The notes below the pieces were generated by a model. That model ran no database searches, was not told the DNA's origin, and worked only from the letters and a program-made list of their open reading frames with translations. Below are positions 1 to 9,117 of a stretch of DNA of 64,000 nucleotides, piece by piece. The translations under genes and the position numbers were made by a program. Source of the DNA: Shimia_B sp038525525 (GTDB lineage: Bacteria > Pseudomonadota > Alphaproteobacteria > Rhodobacterales > Rhodobacteraceae); NCBI GenBank assembly GCA_038525525.1, contig JBCBHO010000002.1, positions 434,001-498,000 of the forward strand, written 5' to 3'. Numbering within the stretch: the first letter of the stretch is position 1; the number at the start of each line of letters is the position of its first letter.

Positions 1-1031
1 TAGGAGAAGCCGAGGAGGATGAAGCCAAGGATCATGTAGATCGCCGGATTGGTCTCGAGGGTCGTGATCGTCAGGCAGAGCAGCACGATGGACAGGGTCA
101 CAGCCCAATGCACGGCACGCTGGCCAAGTTTGTCCGCCATGTAGCCGGATGCGATCACGGAGGCGATGCCAAAGCCAGCGCCGATCAGCTGCCAAAGGAG
201 AAGCTGCTCGATGTAGACCGCTCCGTAAAGGATCTGCCACGCGAGCGGGAAGATCGTGACCATGTGGAAGAGTGCGTAGGAAGCAATGGGCAGCGCAGTG
301 GAGAGCAAAATAGGGCGCCACTGCGTGCGAATGAGCTCGCCAAAGGGCGCCATCTGAAAGCTTTCTTCATTGCCGCCGAAGTCGGTCTGCAAGAGCCGGA
401 TGCGCGCAAACAGGCTCACCACATTCACGGCCATCACCGCAAAGAACGCAAAACGCCAGCCGTACTGGTAGAATTCCTCCAGCGTGAGGAACCCGGTCAG
501 AACATAAAAGAGCGAGGCCGCCACAGCAAAGCCGAAAGGGCCGCCGAGCTGCGCGACCATGGCATACCGCGCCTCGTAACCCTCCGGCGCGGCATTGCGG
601 AGCTGAAGCGTGATCCCGTCCCACGCGAGGCCAAGACCGATGCCCTGGGCGATGCGCAGGGCCACGAGTGCAGCCGGGGCGACCCAGCCCGCTGTCTCGT
701 AGCCGGGCAGCAGCCCGATCGCCACTGTCGCAGTGCCCAAGATAAAGAGCGCGATGGTGATCTTGGCAATTTTGCCGATGCGCCGCTGAAGTGCGCGGCC
801 GCCAAGCTGCGCGAAAGGGCGGACGACAAACGCCAGCGCAAACGTTGCGAAGGCGAGCATGGTCCCCTCGATCGCGCCGAACGTCGGGAAGAAGAGCTGG
901 GGAAAGACCAGCACGCAGGCAATTCCGTAGACGAAGAAGCCGAAGAAGTCAGTGACGCGTGACATGATCACGGTCGTGATGACCTCATCTATAGACGCGG
1001 TGTGTTCGTGTGTCGCATGGGTATCGGACAT
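1..1031 (-). CDS. MFS transporter, metabolite:H+ symporter-like (3' end cut by window edge)
   Basis: An uninterrupted minus-strand reading frame runs from an ATG at 1031 off the left edge. The visible ~343 residues hold about nine hydrophobic helices. The residues VRPFAQLGGRALQRRIGK after the second helix fit the cytoplasmic loop of major facilitator proteins, and the overall pattern suggests the metabolite:H+ symporter group (ShiA/ProP relatives). The substrate cannot be read. ATG at 1031 was preferred because an AGGGAAGG motif lies 10 nt upstream; an in-frame ATG at 1040 sits almost on top of it. The gene diverges from the cyo operon across ~200 bp, so they may share a control region. The C-terminal helices and stop are outside the window. 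Confidence 0.8.
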   Translation of the reverse strand, partial: MSDTHATHEHTASIDEVITTVIMSRVTDFFGFFVYGIACVLVFPQLFFPTFGAIEGTMLAFATFALAFVVRPFAQLGGRALQRRIGKIAKITIALFILGTATVAIGLLPGYETAGWVAPAALVALRIAQGIGLGLAWDGITLQLRNAAPEGYEARYAMVAQLGGPFGFAVAASLFYVLTGFLTLEEFYQYGWRFAFFAVMAVNVVSLFARIRLLQTDFGGNEESFQMAPFGELIRTQWRPILLSTALPIASYALFHMVTIFPLAWQILYGAVYIEQLLLWQLIGAGFGIASVIASGYMADKLGQRAVHWAVTLSIVLLCLTITTLETNPAIYMILGFILLGFS

Positions 1032-1074
1032 CTCGGCCATGCCTTCCCTGTTCGTCTGCGTTGCCTGCGCTACT

Positions 1075-1218
1075 TACATAGGCTGCTAGGCGAAAACGCC
1101 ACCTCCGGCAGGGTGCGTAGTTTTGTTGCACTGCAGCGAGAGCCCATACGCCTATGTACATGGCAACGGCGGTTGGCCTGCGCGTCATGCGGGTGGTCGC
1201 GAGAAGTTAGCAACTAAC
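1075..1218. promoter_or_regulatory. Divergent control region between the MFS gene and cyoA, with inverted repeats
   Basis: Two symmetric elements are visible. A 9-bp inverted repeat, TACATAGGC at 1075-1083 and GCCTATGTA at 1150-1158, is separated by 66 bp. A compact palindrome GTTAG-CAA-CTAAC occupies 1206-1218, just before cyoA. Either could bind a regulator of the quinol oxidase, but I recognise no known box. Seen in sequence; function is inference. Confidence 0.3.
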
Positions 1219-1238
1219 CGACACAGGTGTTTCACTCC

Positions 1239-2336
1239 ATGCTGTCCAGATTTCGTAAGCTTCGTCCCATTCTGCTGCTCATGGCGTTCGGAGCGTTGAG
1301 CGGTTGTAACTTGGTGCTGCTCAATCCGGCTGGAGACGTCGCCTCCCAACAGGGCGATCTCATTATCTATGCGACGATCATGATGATGCTCGTCATCGGC
1401 CCGGTGATGGCGCTCACCGCATTCTTCGCTTGGCAATACCGCGCATCCAACAAACGTGCGCGATATGAGCCCGAATGGGGACACTCGATCTCCCTCGAAA
1501 TCGTCATCTGGGCCGTGCCTTTGGCGATCATCGTGGTTCTGGCAGGTCTGACCTGGGTCGCGACACACCGCTTGGATCCCTATGCCGATCTTCGGCGCAT
1601 CTCCGAAACGCAGCCGATCGACGAGAGCGTCGAGCCAATGCAGGTGCAGGTGGTGGCTCTCGATTGGAAATGGCTGTTCATCTACCCCGAGGAGCAGCTT
1701 GCGACCGTCGGTGAGATGGCAGTCGTTAAGGACCGGCCTGTGGAATTTCACCTGACATCCAACACGGTCATGAACGCTTTCTACATCCCCGACATGGCCG
1801 GCATGATCTATGCCATGGCAGGCATGCAGACCGAGCTGAACGCCGTGCTTAATTCCCCCGGGGAATTCGAGGGGTTTGCCGCAAATTACAACGGTACGGG
1901 CTTCAGCCAGATGCGTTTCGACGTGAAAAGCTTCGACTCCGAAGAGGAATTCGCAAGCTGGACTGACGATATGCGCGCAATCTCTTCCGGACAGCTCTCC
2001 GACGAGACGTTCAATGCGCTTGCGCTCCCGTCGACATTTGATCGGGTCGTGACCTACGACAGCCTCGAAGATGGCGTTTACGACCGCATCCTGAACATGT
2101 GCACCACCGAAGGCGCACTCTGCCTCGATGACCAAATGATGGTCGACGCTCTCGGCGGCGGCGGTCTTGACGGTCTCTTCAATCGAGAAGTGTTCGCCGG
2201 TCTCTGCGACGCGGATGACCCGCGAGCCCTGCTCGCCCTTCTCAAGCCGGAACTGCGGGCTGACGAGGAGCGCTACGCCGCTGTCCTCCTGCCCCCGGAA
2301 TACCCGGCCGACGCGACACCAGCACGGAGCAACTAA
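1239..2336 (+). CDS. cyoA: Cytochrome bo3 ubiquinol oxidase subunit II
   Basis: This is the periplasmic-domain subunit of the proton-pumping quinol oxidase. A lipoprotein signal ends at a lipobox (LSGC, Cys23), two transmembrane helices follow, then the cupredoxin domain. Where cytochrome c oxidases carry the CuA-binding Cys/His/Met set, this protein has ANYNGTGFSQMRF without cysteines, which identifies a quinol oxidase. The C-terminal ~100 residues are the CyoA-specific tail. Start: ATG at 1239 has an AGG 11 nt upstream; an in-frame GTG at 1227 is the alternative, and both give a signal peptide. It is the first gene of cyoABCD-surf1, with cyoB starting 2 bp after its stop. Confidence 0.95.
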   Translation: MLSRFRKLRPILLLMAFGALSGCNLVLLNPAGDVASQQGDLIIYATIMMMLVIGPVMALTAFFAWQYRASNKRARYEPEWGHSISLEIVIWAVPLAIIVVLAGLTWVATHRLDPYADLRRISETQPIDESVEPMQVQVVALDWKWLFIYPEEQLATVGEMAVVKDRPVEFHLTSNTVMNAFYIPDMAGMIYAMAGMQTELNAVLNSPGEFEGFAANYNGTGFSQMRFDVKSFDSEEEFASWTDDMRAISSGQLSDETFNALALPSTFDRVVTYDSLEDGVYDRILNMCTTEGALCLDDQMMVDALGGGGLDGLFNREVFAGLCDADDPRALLALLKPELRADEERYAAVLLPPEYPADATPARSN

Positions 2337-2338
2337 CC

Positions 2339-4405
2339 GTGGCCAATCCAGCCGTACCCGACTTTGCCGGCCAATTCATTCGCGGCACCCAAGGTGCCGA
2401 AACTGCCCACCCGTTCTGGGGCAAGCTCACTTGGGACATCTTCCCGTTCTATGATCCCATCCTTCTGGGCACGTTCATCGTCGTGGTGATCGGTGGCATC
2501 ACCGCCGTCGCCGCGCTCACCTACTACAGGCTCTGGGGCTATCTCTGGAACGAGTGGTTCACGAGCGTCGATCACAAGAAAATCGGCATTATGTACATGG
2601 TGCTGGCCACGATCATGTTCGTTCGCGGCTTCTCGGATGCCGTGTTGATGCGCGGCCACCAATCTCTCGCGTCGGCGGGTTATGTCGGCTACCTGCCTGC
2701 ATACCACTACGATCAGGTCTTCACCGCGCACGGCGTGATCATGATCTTCTTCGTGGCGATGCCCTTCATCACGGGCTTCATGAACTACGTGATGCCGCTC
2801 CAGATCGGGGCACGCGACGTCGCCTTTCCCTTCTTGAACAATTTCAGCTTCTGGCTGACCACGTCGGGCGCGATCCTGATCATGGTGTCGCTGTTCGTCG
2901 GAGAGTTCGCCGCCACCGGCTGGCTGGCCTATCCACCGCTGTCTGGGCTCACATTCAGCCCCGGCGTCGGCATGGACTACTACCTTTGGGCTCTCAACAT
3001 CGCGGGCATCGGCACGACGCTGTCGGGCGTGAACCTCATCGTCACCATCGTTAAGATGCGCGCCCCCGGGATGACCTGGATGCGGATGCCCATCTTCACG
3101 TGGACGACGCTGATCACGAACATTCTCATCGTGGCCACCTTCCCCGTGCTCACAGCCACGCTCGCACTGCTTACCGCTGACCGGTACCTTGGCACCGCGT
3201 TCTTCACGTCCGAGCTCGGCGGCAACCCGATGATGTACGTGAACCTCATCTGGATTTGGGGCCACCCGGAGGTCTACATCCTCATTCTGCCCATCTTCGG
3301 CATCTTCTCCGAGATCGTGCCTGTCTTCTCCGGCAAGCGCCTCTTCGGCTACACCTCCATGGTCTACGCCACGGCTGTCATCATGATCCTGAGCTACATC
3401 GTGTGGCTCCACCACTTCTTCACCATGGGCGCGGGCGCAGATGTGAACTCGTTCTTCGGGATCACGACCATGATCATCTCGATCCCCACGGGCGCGAAGA
3501 TCTTCAACTGGCTCTTCACGATGTACAAAGGTCGTATCCGGTTCGAGCTTCCGATGATGTGGGTCGTCGCCTTCATGCTCACCTTCGTGATCGGCGGCAT
3601 GACGGGTGTCCTGCTCGCCATTCCGCCGGCAGACTACGTGCTGCACAACTCGCTTTTCCTCGTGGCGCACTTCCACAACGTCATCATCGGCGGTGTGCTC
3701 TTCGGGATCTTCGCAGGCATCAATTACTGGTGGCCGAAGGCGTTCGGCTTCCACCTCGATCGGACTTGGGGCCTTGTGAGCTTCTGGACATGGGTTGTCG
3801 GCTTCTACGTGGCCTTCATGCCGCTCTACGTGCTGGGCCTGATGGGCGTCACGCGCCGCCTGAGCCAATTCGAGGATACGATCTACGCGATCTACTTCTT
3901 CACCGCGGCCATCGGCGTGGCCTTGATCGCGGTGGGTGTCGTAGCGATGTTCGTGCAGTTCTACGTGTCCATCAAGAACCGCGACCAGCTCCGCGACGAG
4001 ACGGGCGATCCGTGGGATGGGCGTACCCTCGAATGGGCCACTTCGTCGCCGCCACCCGCGTATAACTTTGCGTTCACCCCGCGCGTCTACCGTCGCGATG
4101 CCTGGGAGCACATGAAGGCCAACGGGTACGAGCGGAAGCTGGATGGTTTCCAGCCGATCCACATGCCGAAATACACTGCGACCGGCATCGTGATCTCGGG
4201 ACTGTGGACGGTGATGGGTTTCGCGCTCGTCTGGCACGTCTGGTGGCTCGCCATCACGATGGGCGTGGCCAGCCTCGCGTACGGGATCGCGCACACGTTC
4301 AACTATGACCGCGACTACAACATCCCGGTCGACGAGGTCGCACAAACCGAAGGCGCACGCACCGAACGCGAGATCGCCTTTGCCAACACGCAGGCAGCAC
4401 AATGA
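2339..4405 (+). CDS. cyoB: Cytochrome bo3 ubiquinol oxidase subunit I
   Basis: This is the catalytic haem-copper subunit that reduces O2 to water with electrons from ubiquinol and pumps protons (688 aa, ~15 helices). Ligand motifs are intact: HG in FTAHGVIMIFF for the low-spin haem, WGHPEVY for CuB and the cross-linked Tyr, HHFF for the CuB histidines, and HFHN for the two haem axial ligands. The GARDVAFPFLNN stretch fits the D-channel entrance and GYTSMVYAT the K-channel. It starts with GTG 2 bp after cyoA and overlaps cyoC by 4 bp (ATGA), so it is translationally coupled. Confidence 0.97.
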   Translation: MANPAVPDFAGQFIRGTQGAETAHPFWGKLTWDIFPFYDPILLGTFIVVVIGGITAVAALTYYRLWGYLWNEWFTSVDHKKIGIMYMVLATIMFVRGFSDAVLMRGHQSLASAGYVGYLPAYHYDQVFTAHGVIMIFFVAMPFITGFMNYVMPLQIGARDVAFPFLNNFSFWLTTSGAILIMVSLFVGEFAATGWLAYPPLSGLTFSPGVGMDYYLWALNIAGIGTTLSGVNLIVTIVKMRAPGMTWMRMPIFTWTTLITNILIVATFPVLTATLALLTADRYLGTAFFTSELGGNPMMYVNLIWIWGHPEVYILILPIFGIFSEIVPVFSGKRLFGYTSMVYATAVIMILSYIVWLHHFFTMGAGADVNSFFGITTMIISIPTGAKIFNWLFTMYKGRIRFELPMMWVVAFMLTFVIGGMTGVLLAIPPADYVLHNSLFLVAHFHNVIIGGVLFGIFAGINYWWPKAFGFHLDRTWGLVSFWTWVVGFYVAFMPLYVLGLMGVTRRLSQFEDTIYAIYFFTAAIGVALIAVGVVAMFVQFYVSIKNRDQLRDETGDPWDGRTLEWATSSPPPAYNFAFTPRVYRRDAWEHMKANGYERKLDGFQPIHMPKYTATGIVISGLWTVMGFALVWHVWWLAITMGVASLAYGIAHTFNYDRDYNIPVDEVAQTEGARTEREIAFANTQAAQ

Positions 4406-5064
4406 CAGACGCCACCTCTGATTTCGGCGGGCCCCGTTTGGCGTCCGCCGGGACCGCCCCGACCTACGACTTCCACGTCGTGGAGGATGAGCACGCCCAC
4501 GAGCACCACGAGACCGGCACGATGCTGGGCTTCTGGCTCTACCTCATGTCGGATTGCCTCCTTTTCGGGATCCTGTTCGCGGTTCACGCGGTGCTTGGCC
4601 AAAACTATGCGGCGGGCCCCTCCCCAGCCGATCTCTTCGAGGTGGAGCTCATTCTCATCAGCACGTTCATGCTGCTGTTTTCGTCCATCACGTACGGCTT
4701 CGCCATGATCCAGATGCAGCAGGGCTCGAAGAATGGGACGCTGCTCTGGCTTGGGATCACGGGCATTTTCGGTGCCGTCTTCCTCGGCATCTCGATCTAC
4801 GAGTTCAATCACCTCTGGCACATCGGCGCGACGCCCATGGCATCGGCGTTTCTGAGCTCGTTCTACCTCCTCGTGGGCACGCACGCGCTCCACGTGGGCG
4901 CTGGCATCATCTGGCTCATCGTGCTGCTCGCACAGGTACAGCAAAAGGGGCTGATCGAGGCAAATACACGCCGCGTGGCATGCCTTTCCCTCTTCTGGCA
5001 CTTCCTCGATCTGATCTGGATCGCTGTGTTCAGCTTCGTCTACCTCACGGGAGTCCTGCTATGA
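4402..5064 (+). CDS. cyoC: Cytochrome bo3 ubiquinol oxidase subunit III
   Basis: A five-helix membrane subunit of the haem-copper oxidase, 220 aa, close to the family norm. A His-rich N-terminus (DEHAHEHHETG) precedes the first helix, as is usual for CyoC. Typical motifs GFWLYLMSDC and LVGTHALHV are present. It starts by ATGA overlap with cyoB and its stop overlaps the cyoD start, so all four subunits are coupled. Confidence 0.95.
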   Translation: MTDATSDFGGPRLASAGTAPTYDFHVVEDEHAHEHHETGTMLGFWLYLMSDCLLFGILFAVHAVLGQNYAAGPSPADLFEVELILISTFMLLFSSITYGFAMIQMQQGSKNGTLLWLGITGIFGAVFLGISIYEFNHLWHIGATPMASAFLSSFYLLVGTHALHVGAGIIWLIVLLAQVQQKGLIEANTRRVACLSLFWHFLDLIWIAVFSFVYLTGVLL

Positions 5065-5414
5065 GTTCCGCTGCGCACGAAAGCACTTATCGCAATTATC
5101 TGATCGGTTTTGCGCTGTCGGTCGTTCTGACGCTCATCCCCTTCAGCATCGTGCTCACCGGTGCACTGGACGAATATATCGGCTGGGCCATCGCAGCGAT
5201 CTTCATCGCCGGCGGGATCCAGATCCTGGTCCATGTCTACTACTTCCTGCACGTCACGCTAGGGAACGAGGACGGCTGGCAGGTCATGTCCCTTGGCTTC
5301 ACCGGCGTTCTGCTCGTGATCATCCTCGCGGGATCCATCTGGGTGATGTTCCACCTCGAGGAAAACATGATGCCCGCCCATGAGCTGATTGAGCGGGTGG
5401 AGCAGCTCCCCTAA
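5061..5414 (+). CDS. cyoD: Cytochrome bo3 ubiquinol oxidase subunit IV
   Basis: A 117-residue protein with three transmembrane helices and the family motif HVYYFLH in the second. It is the small accessory subunit that stabilises the CuB site region during assembly in the known family. The ATG at 5061 overlaps the cyoC stop by 4 bp. An open frame extends far upstream inside cyoC but is not part of the gene. Its stop overlaps the next start (TAATG). Confidence 0.93.
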   Translation: MSSAAHESTYRNYLIGFALSVVLTLIPFSIVLTGALDEYIGWAIAAIFIAGGIQILVHVYYFLHVTLGNEDGWQVMSLGFTGVLLVIILAGSIWVMFHLEENMMPAHELIERVEQLP

Positions 5415-6130
5415 TGCGCCCCTTCTGGGTCGACGCATCTATCCTCGCGGCAGCGTTCGTCGTTTTCTTGACGATGCTCGGTCTGGGGAACTGGCAAATC
5501 CAGCGGCTTGGCTGGAAGCTTGACCTCATCGAGTCAGTAGAAACGCGCGCCTATGCGGAGGAGGTGCCAGCCCCCTCAAGGCCTGTTTCAGAAGAAGACG
5601 ACGAGTACCTCCGCGTCGAGGCAGTGGGCACGTTCGATTACTCGGAAACCCGGCGCGTGAAGGCCGTGACCGATCTGGGGCTCGGCAACTGGCTTGTGAC
5701 GCCCTTCGAGACCGGCGAGCGCACCATCTGGGTAAACCGAGGCTTCATCCCGCAGGGCTATGACGGGGCTCTGGAACGGCCTGAAGGCGAGCAACGCATC
5801 ACAGGGCTTTTGCGGATCACCGAGCCCGAAGGCACGCTTCTTGAACGCAATGATCCTGAGAACGAGCGCTGGGTCGCACGCGACGTCGTCGCACTTTCGG
5901 CCGCTGCTGGCCTTACAGCGGAGAGCTATTTCATCGATGCCGACCACCTGACCGCGCAAGGCACCTTCCCAAGAGGCGGCCTGACGATTGTCGAATTCCG
6001 CAACAACCATCTGAGCTATGCTTTGACGTGGTATGCCATGGCATTGCTTTTCGGTGTAGCCATGGTCTGGGTCATCTGGGACCGCGTTCGAGCCAAGAGG
6101 CGCGGGCCGCGTTTGATCTACGAGGAGTGA
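5414..6130 (+). CDS. SURF1 family cytochrome oxidase assembly protein
   Basis: 238 aa with the SURF1 architecture: an N-terminal helix, the signature GNWQ at residues 25-28 followed by R and WK, a soluble periplasmic domain, and a C-terminal helix at about 201-224. SURF1 proteins help insert haem into haem-copper oxidases. It closes the cyo operon where cyoE (haem O synthase) sits in enterobacteria; no cyoE is in the window. Its 3' end overlaps the convergent mvaD gene by 13 bp. Confidence 0.9.
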   Translation: MRPFWVDASILAAAFVVFLTMLGLGNWQIQRLGWKLDLIESVETRAYAEEVPAPSRPVSEEDDEYLRVEAVGTFDYSETRRVKAVTDLGLGNWLVTPFETGERTIWVNRGFIPQGYDGALERPEGEQRITGLLRITEPEGTLLERNDPENERWVARDVVALSAAAGLTAESYFIDADHLTAQGTFPRGGLTIVEFRNNHLSYALTWYAMALLFGVAMVWVIWDRVRAKRRGPRLIYEE

Positions 6131-7104
6131 GCGAAGGGTTCGATGATCTCGGCGCTTGGGAACGTCGTCCGAACATCGTCCTGGCTATTGCTCTCGAAGA
6201 TCAGCTTCACGTTCGCGCCGGCATCCATCGTCGCGAAGGCCATGAGCCCCTCATCGCGGGCATGTCGCAGCGTCTCCAGAACCGCCCAACTCTCGGCTTT
6301 CAAGTAAATCAGCGCGGGGCGTGCGGCGAGCATGGTTGCGTGCATCGCCAGTGCATTCGCCTCCGCTCGTGAGCCGAGCGCTTGGAAATCTCGCGCATGG
6401 ATGGCGGCTTCAATGGCGGCGCAGTCCGCTTCTGCCTGCCCGGGCCACGCGGCAAAGAGAGGTGACGTGGCTGACGTGTGCCCCATCCCCTGCCGCGAAG
6501 ACTGTGACTTCGGCCCGGTATCGACAGGAACGATGGCGATCCGGAACTCGGGCCAAGAGACGTCGAGCGGCGCCGCTCTGCTGTCGCTTCCATCGTCGCG
6601 TTCGCCCCGGTCCCAGTGCACAAATCCATGCCAGAGCGATCTTGTCGCGGAGCCCGACCCGAACCGCGCGAGCATGGAGAGGGTAGATTTGGACAGCTCG
6701 AGTTTGAATGCAGCGGCGAGGGCCATGGTGAGCGCAGCAAACCCCGATGCCGACGAAGCGAGGCCCGCAGCCGTCGGGATGGAGTTCCGCGTCTCGATCT
6801 GCAGAGGCAAGTCTTGCCCACGGCGAAACCTCTCCACGAAGCGCAGCACCTTTGCCGCGAAAGGGTCATCGAGGCTGAGCTCGGCTCCATTGAAGACCAC
6901 CAAGTCCGCGTCACTTGGCGAGACACGCGTATGTGTTCCCCAGGCTCCGAGCGAGATGGAAAGAGATGAATTGAGCGGGAGGTTCAGAGCGTCGTCTCTT
7001 TTGCCCCAGTATTTGGAGAGCGCGATGTTCGAGGGCGCATAGGCCTCTCCGGCAATCGGCTCCGGAAGCACGCTTGGAAGAACGCTGCCAAAAGGGTCAG
7101 CCAT
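6118..7104 (-). CDS. mvaD: Diphosphomevalonate decarboxylase
   Basis: Last enzyme of the mevalonate pathway: ATP-dependent decarboxylation of mevalonate 5-diphosphate to isopentenyl diphosphate. 328 aa, GHMP-kinase fold. Family motifs are clear: SNIALSKYWGKR near residue 25-36, the phosphate-binding loop SIPTAAGLASSASG at about 108-121, and the catalytic aspartate in ATMDAGANVK near the C-terminus. It is the last gene of the mvaA-hcs-mvk-pmk-mvaD operon and overlaps pmk by 8 bp. From memory, the same order occurs in Paracoccus zeaxanthinifaciens. Confidence 0.95.
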   Translation of the reverse strand: MADPFGSVLPSVLPEPIAGEAYAPSNIALSKYWGKRDDALNLPLNSSLSISLGAWGTHTRVSPSDADLVVFNGAELSLDDPFAAKVLRFVERFRRGQDLPLQIETRNSIPTAAGLASSASGFAALTMALAAAFKLELSKSTLSMLARFGSGSATRSLWHGFVHWDRGERDDGSDSRAAPLDVSWPEFRIAIVPVDTGPKSQSSRQGMGHTSATSPLFAAWPGQAEADCAAIEAAIHARDFQALGSRAEANALAMHATMLAARPALIYLKAESWAVLETLRHARDEGLMAFATMDAGANVKLIFESNSQDDVRTTFPSAEIIEPFAHSS

Positions 7105-7978
7105 GGATCACGAGGCCCTTTTCATCGATTTTCGCGCGCTCCCAGCCTTTGGGCACACCGCCGAACGCGAGCACGCAGTCTCCCAGGCCCGAGCCAGAGA
7201 TCTTCGCCGCCATGGCTTCCTTTCGTCCAGCCAGAACCAGGTCGTTCAGATTAGGATTTGAGACGCCAAGATCGACCATAAGGCCCTGATACAGGTCGAG
7301 CGCGCTGGCCATGGACGACCAATCCCTCGCTGATGCGGCGAGGATCGCCGCTTTCGAGGCATTGCCCATGCTCGCATAGAGCGCGCCGACGTCTTTGCCC
7401 TGCCACTCTCGAGCCACCTGTTCCAACACCTCTCCCGTCGGCACCTTGTAGCCGACATATTTCAGCGAAAGCGTCGGCGGCAGGGGCATTTTCTCAGGGC
7501 GCGTATCGAGAGCGTAGGAGATCATCCCCCCGTGAAGTGAGGCCGCGAGGTCGGCGCCACTGCCTCGCCCCTGGATTGCTCGAACGATGGCGAGCCCGGT
7601 CGCCAGGATGTCCACCTCGCGATCCAGTAAGCGCGCAAGTGCACCGAGGGTCGCCACGGTGATGGCCGCCGATGATCCCAGGCCCAGCTCTGGGTTGATG
7701 CCGGACCTTGTCTGCACGCGAAGACCATGGGGCGGATCGAGGGCCTTGATCGCTGCGATCACGAAGCGCAAGGGGCCCTCCGGCGTCAGCTCATGGAGCG
7801 ATGATTCATGCGAACCAACGGCGGAAGCGATCTCGACCTTGTCGTCCTTGCGTGCCTCCACTGTGACGGCGGCGCGCTGTTTCACGGCGGCAACGAGCGC
7901 CGGATGGCCATGGACGACCGCGTGCTCTCCGGTAACCATGATGGAGCCCGGTGCGCTTGCGGAGACAGTGGCCATCAT
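7097..7978 (-). CDS. pmk: Phosphomevalonate kinase (Paracoccus type)
   Basis: GHMP kinase of 293 aa expected to phosphorylate 5-phosphomevalonate. N-terminal ASAPGSIMVTGEHAVVHG, the ATP loop LGLGSSAA near residue 98-105, AIQGRGSGADLAASLHGG, and C-terminal KISGSGLGDCVLA closely match what I recall of the P. zeaxanthinifaciens Pmk. This enzyme type looks more like mevalonate kinases than the ERG8 family, so automatic naming may call it mevalonate kinase; position between mvk and mvaD supports phosphomevalonate kinase. Start: ATG at 7978 overlaps the mvk stop (ATGATGG); a second ATG follows at 7975. The frame extends upstream but only inside mvk. Confidence 0.88.
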   Translation of the reverse strand: MMATVSASAPGSIMVTGEHAVVHGHPALVAAVKQRAAVTVEARKDDKVEIASAVGSHESSLHELTPEGPLRFVIAAIKALDPPHGLRVQTRSGINPELGLGSSAAITVATLGALARLLDREVDILATGLAIVRAIQGRGSGADLAASLHGGMISYALDTRPEKMPLPPTLSLKYVGYKVPTGEVLEQVAREWQGKDVGALYASMGNASKAAILAASARDWSSMASALDLYQGLMVDLGVSNPNLNDLVLAGRKEAMAAKISGSGLGDCVLAFGGVPKGWERAKIDEKGLVIHG

Positions 7979-9117
7979 TCCGCAGAGAGCGCCACCCGCG
8001 CCTCGCCGCTCAGGTGCGCCCCCTCCAAGGAGACGCGCAGAGGCTCCCATCGGCGCTCCGGATAGGCCTCCATGAGTTTGGCCATGGCGGCCTCATCCTC
8101 GAGATACACCAACATGACACCGGCGGCCTCTCCGCGGACCGCGCCGGCACCCGAGATCTTAGCGGCGCCTCCAAGCGCTTCTACCGCTGTGGCAAAGCGG
8201 GCCGCTGGCTGCGGGACCACGCCGATCCTCTGGAGCAAGCGATGGTTCTGACGCAGAGCGTCCGTCGGATCGCCATCTTCCGCGATGATGCCTTCCAGGC
8301 GAGCGGTCACCTCCCCGAATTCCCGCCACAGCGCAGTGTCGCTGCCGTGACGCTCTCGCACGCGCGCAACGCACTCCCCGGTCTTGGACAGCGGAGTGCC
8401 CAGCTGCACCCAGTACCAACCATCGGCACGGCTCAGCGAATGATCTGGGCCGATATGAATAGGCCGGACGGTATCGCCCTCCACCCTGTTCAGACCGCCA
8501 TAGACGACGGCAGACGCATCGATCGCGGACCCCTTGCCATGTTGGAGCCGCTCGCAGAATCGAACCTTTTCGAAGCGCTCCTCAACGCTCTGTGGTCGTC
8601 CGAGGAGATGTTCATAGAGCACGACGGTCGCCGCCACGACCGCCGCCGAAGAGCCCATCCCCGCGCCGAGCGGCATATCCGTCTTTGAGGAAAGCTGCCC
8701 GGGCACGGGCAACCTCCGCTTCGAGGTGGCTCCCGGCACGGGGATCATGGGAAGCAGCGACGTGAGCGTATAGACCGCGAGGTCATCGGGCCTTTGGAGG
8801 ATCTTTTGCACGGGCATGTCGCCGCGCATGAACTCCTCAAAGCGCCTGTCCAGCCCCTCCTTGAAGCCGCGCAGTGCCTCGAACGGGTAGAAGGCAGAAG
8901 GGCTCAAGGACTCGAACGCCGTGAAGAGGCCACCCGTCTTGTGAAGCGGCGTGAAAGTGACTTCGGTAAAATGCTGGACAGCCACGGCAAGCGCCGGCGC
9001 GCCGTAGACGACAGAGTGCTCCCCGGAAAGGATCAGCTTTCCGGGAGAACGTGCGCTCTGGCCTGGCTTGCTCGCGGTAGTGGCGTCAGACAGATTCGTA
9101 ATGCCGTTTGTGCTCAT
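7975..9117 (-). CDS. mvk: Mevalonate kinase
   Basis: 380 aa GHMP kinase converting mevalonate to 5-phosphomevalonate. Motif 1 is SPGKLILSGEHSVVYG (about 24-39), motif 2 is PLGAGMGSSAAV (about 149-160), and motif 3 is KISGAGAVRG towards the C-terminus. Length and sequence resemble P. zeaxanthinifaciens Mvk from memory. The start overlaps the hcs 3' end by 32 bp and the stop overlaps pmk by 4 bp, so it is within one transcription unit. Confidence 0.92.
   Translation of the reverse strand: MSTNGITNLSDATTASKPGQSARSPGKLILSGEHSVVYGAPALAVAVQHFTEVTFTPLHKTGGLFTAFESLSPSAFYPFEALRGFKEGLDRRFEEFMRGDMPVQKILQRPDDLAVYTLTSLLPMIPVPGATSKRRLPVPGQLSSKTDMPLGAGMGSSAAVVAATVVLYEHLLGRPQSVEERFEKVRFCERLQHGKGSAIDASAVVYGGLNRVEGDTVRPIHIGPDHSLSRADGWYWVQLGTPLSKTGECVARVRERHGSDTALWREFGEVTARLEGIIAEDGDPTDALRQNHRLLQRIGVVPQPAARFATAVEALGGAAKISGAGAVRGEAAGVMLVYLEDEAAMAKLMEAYPERRWEPLRVSLEGAHLSGEARVALSAE

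Noticed and set aside
2333..4402. Long open frame (689 codons) antisense to cyoB
   Set aside because: It mirrors codon bias of cyoB; the product is His/Asp/Arg-rich low complexity without domains. The same applies to 14720-16678, 38476-39381, 39850-41910 and 60418-62094.
1239..4405. Cytochrome c oxidase of the aa3 type
   Set aside because: Subunit II lacks CuA ligands and has the CyoA lipobox and tail; gene order cyoABCD fits a quinol oxidase.
7097..9117. Duplicate mevalonate kinases
   Set aside because: The two GHMP kinases differ in length and motifs and match Mvk and the Paracoccus-type Pmk respectively.
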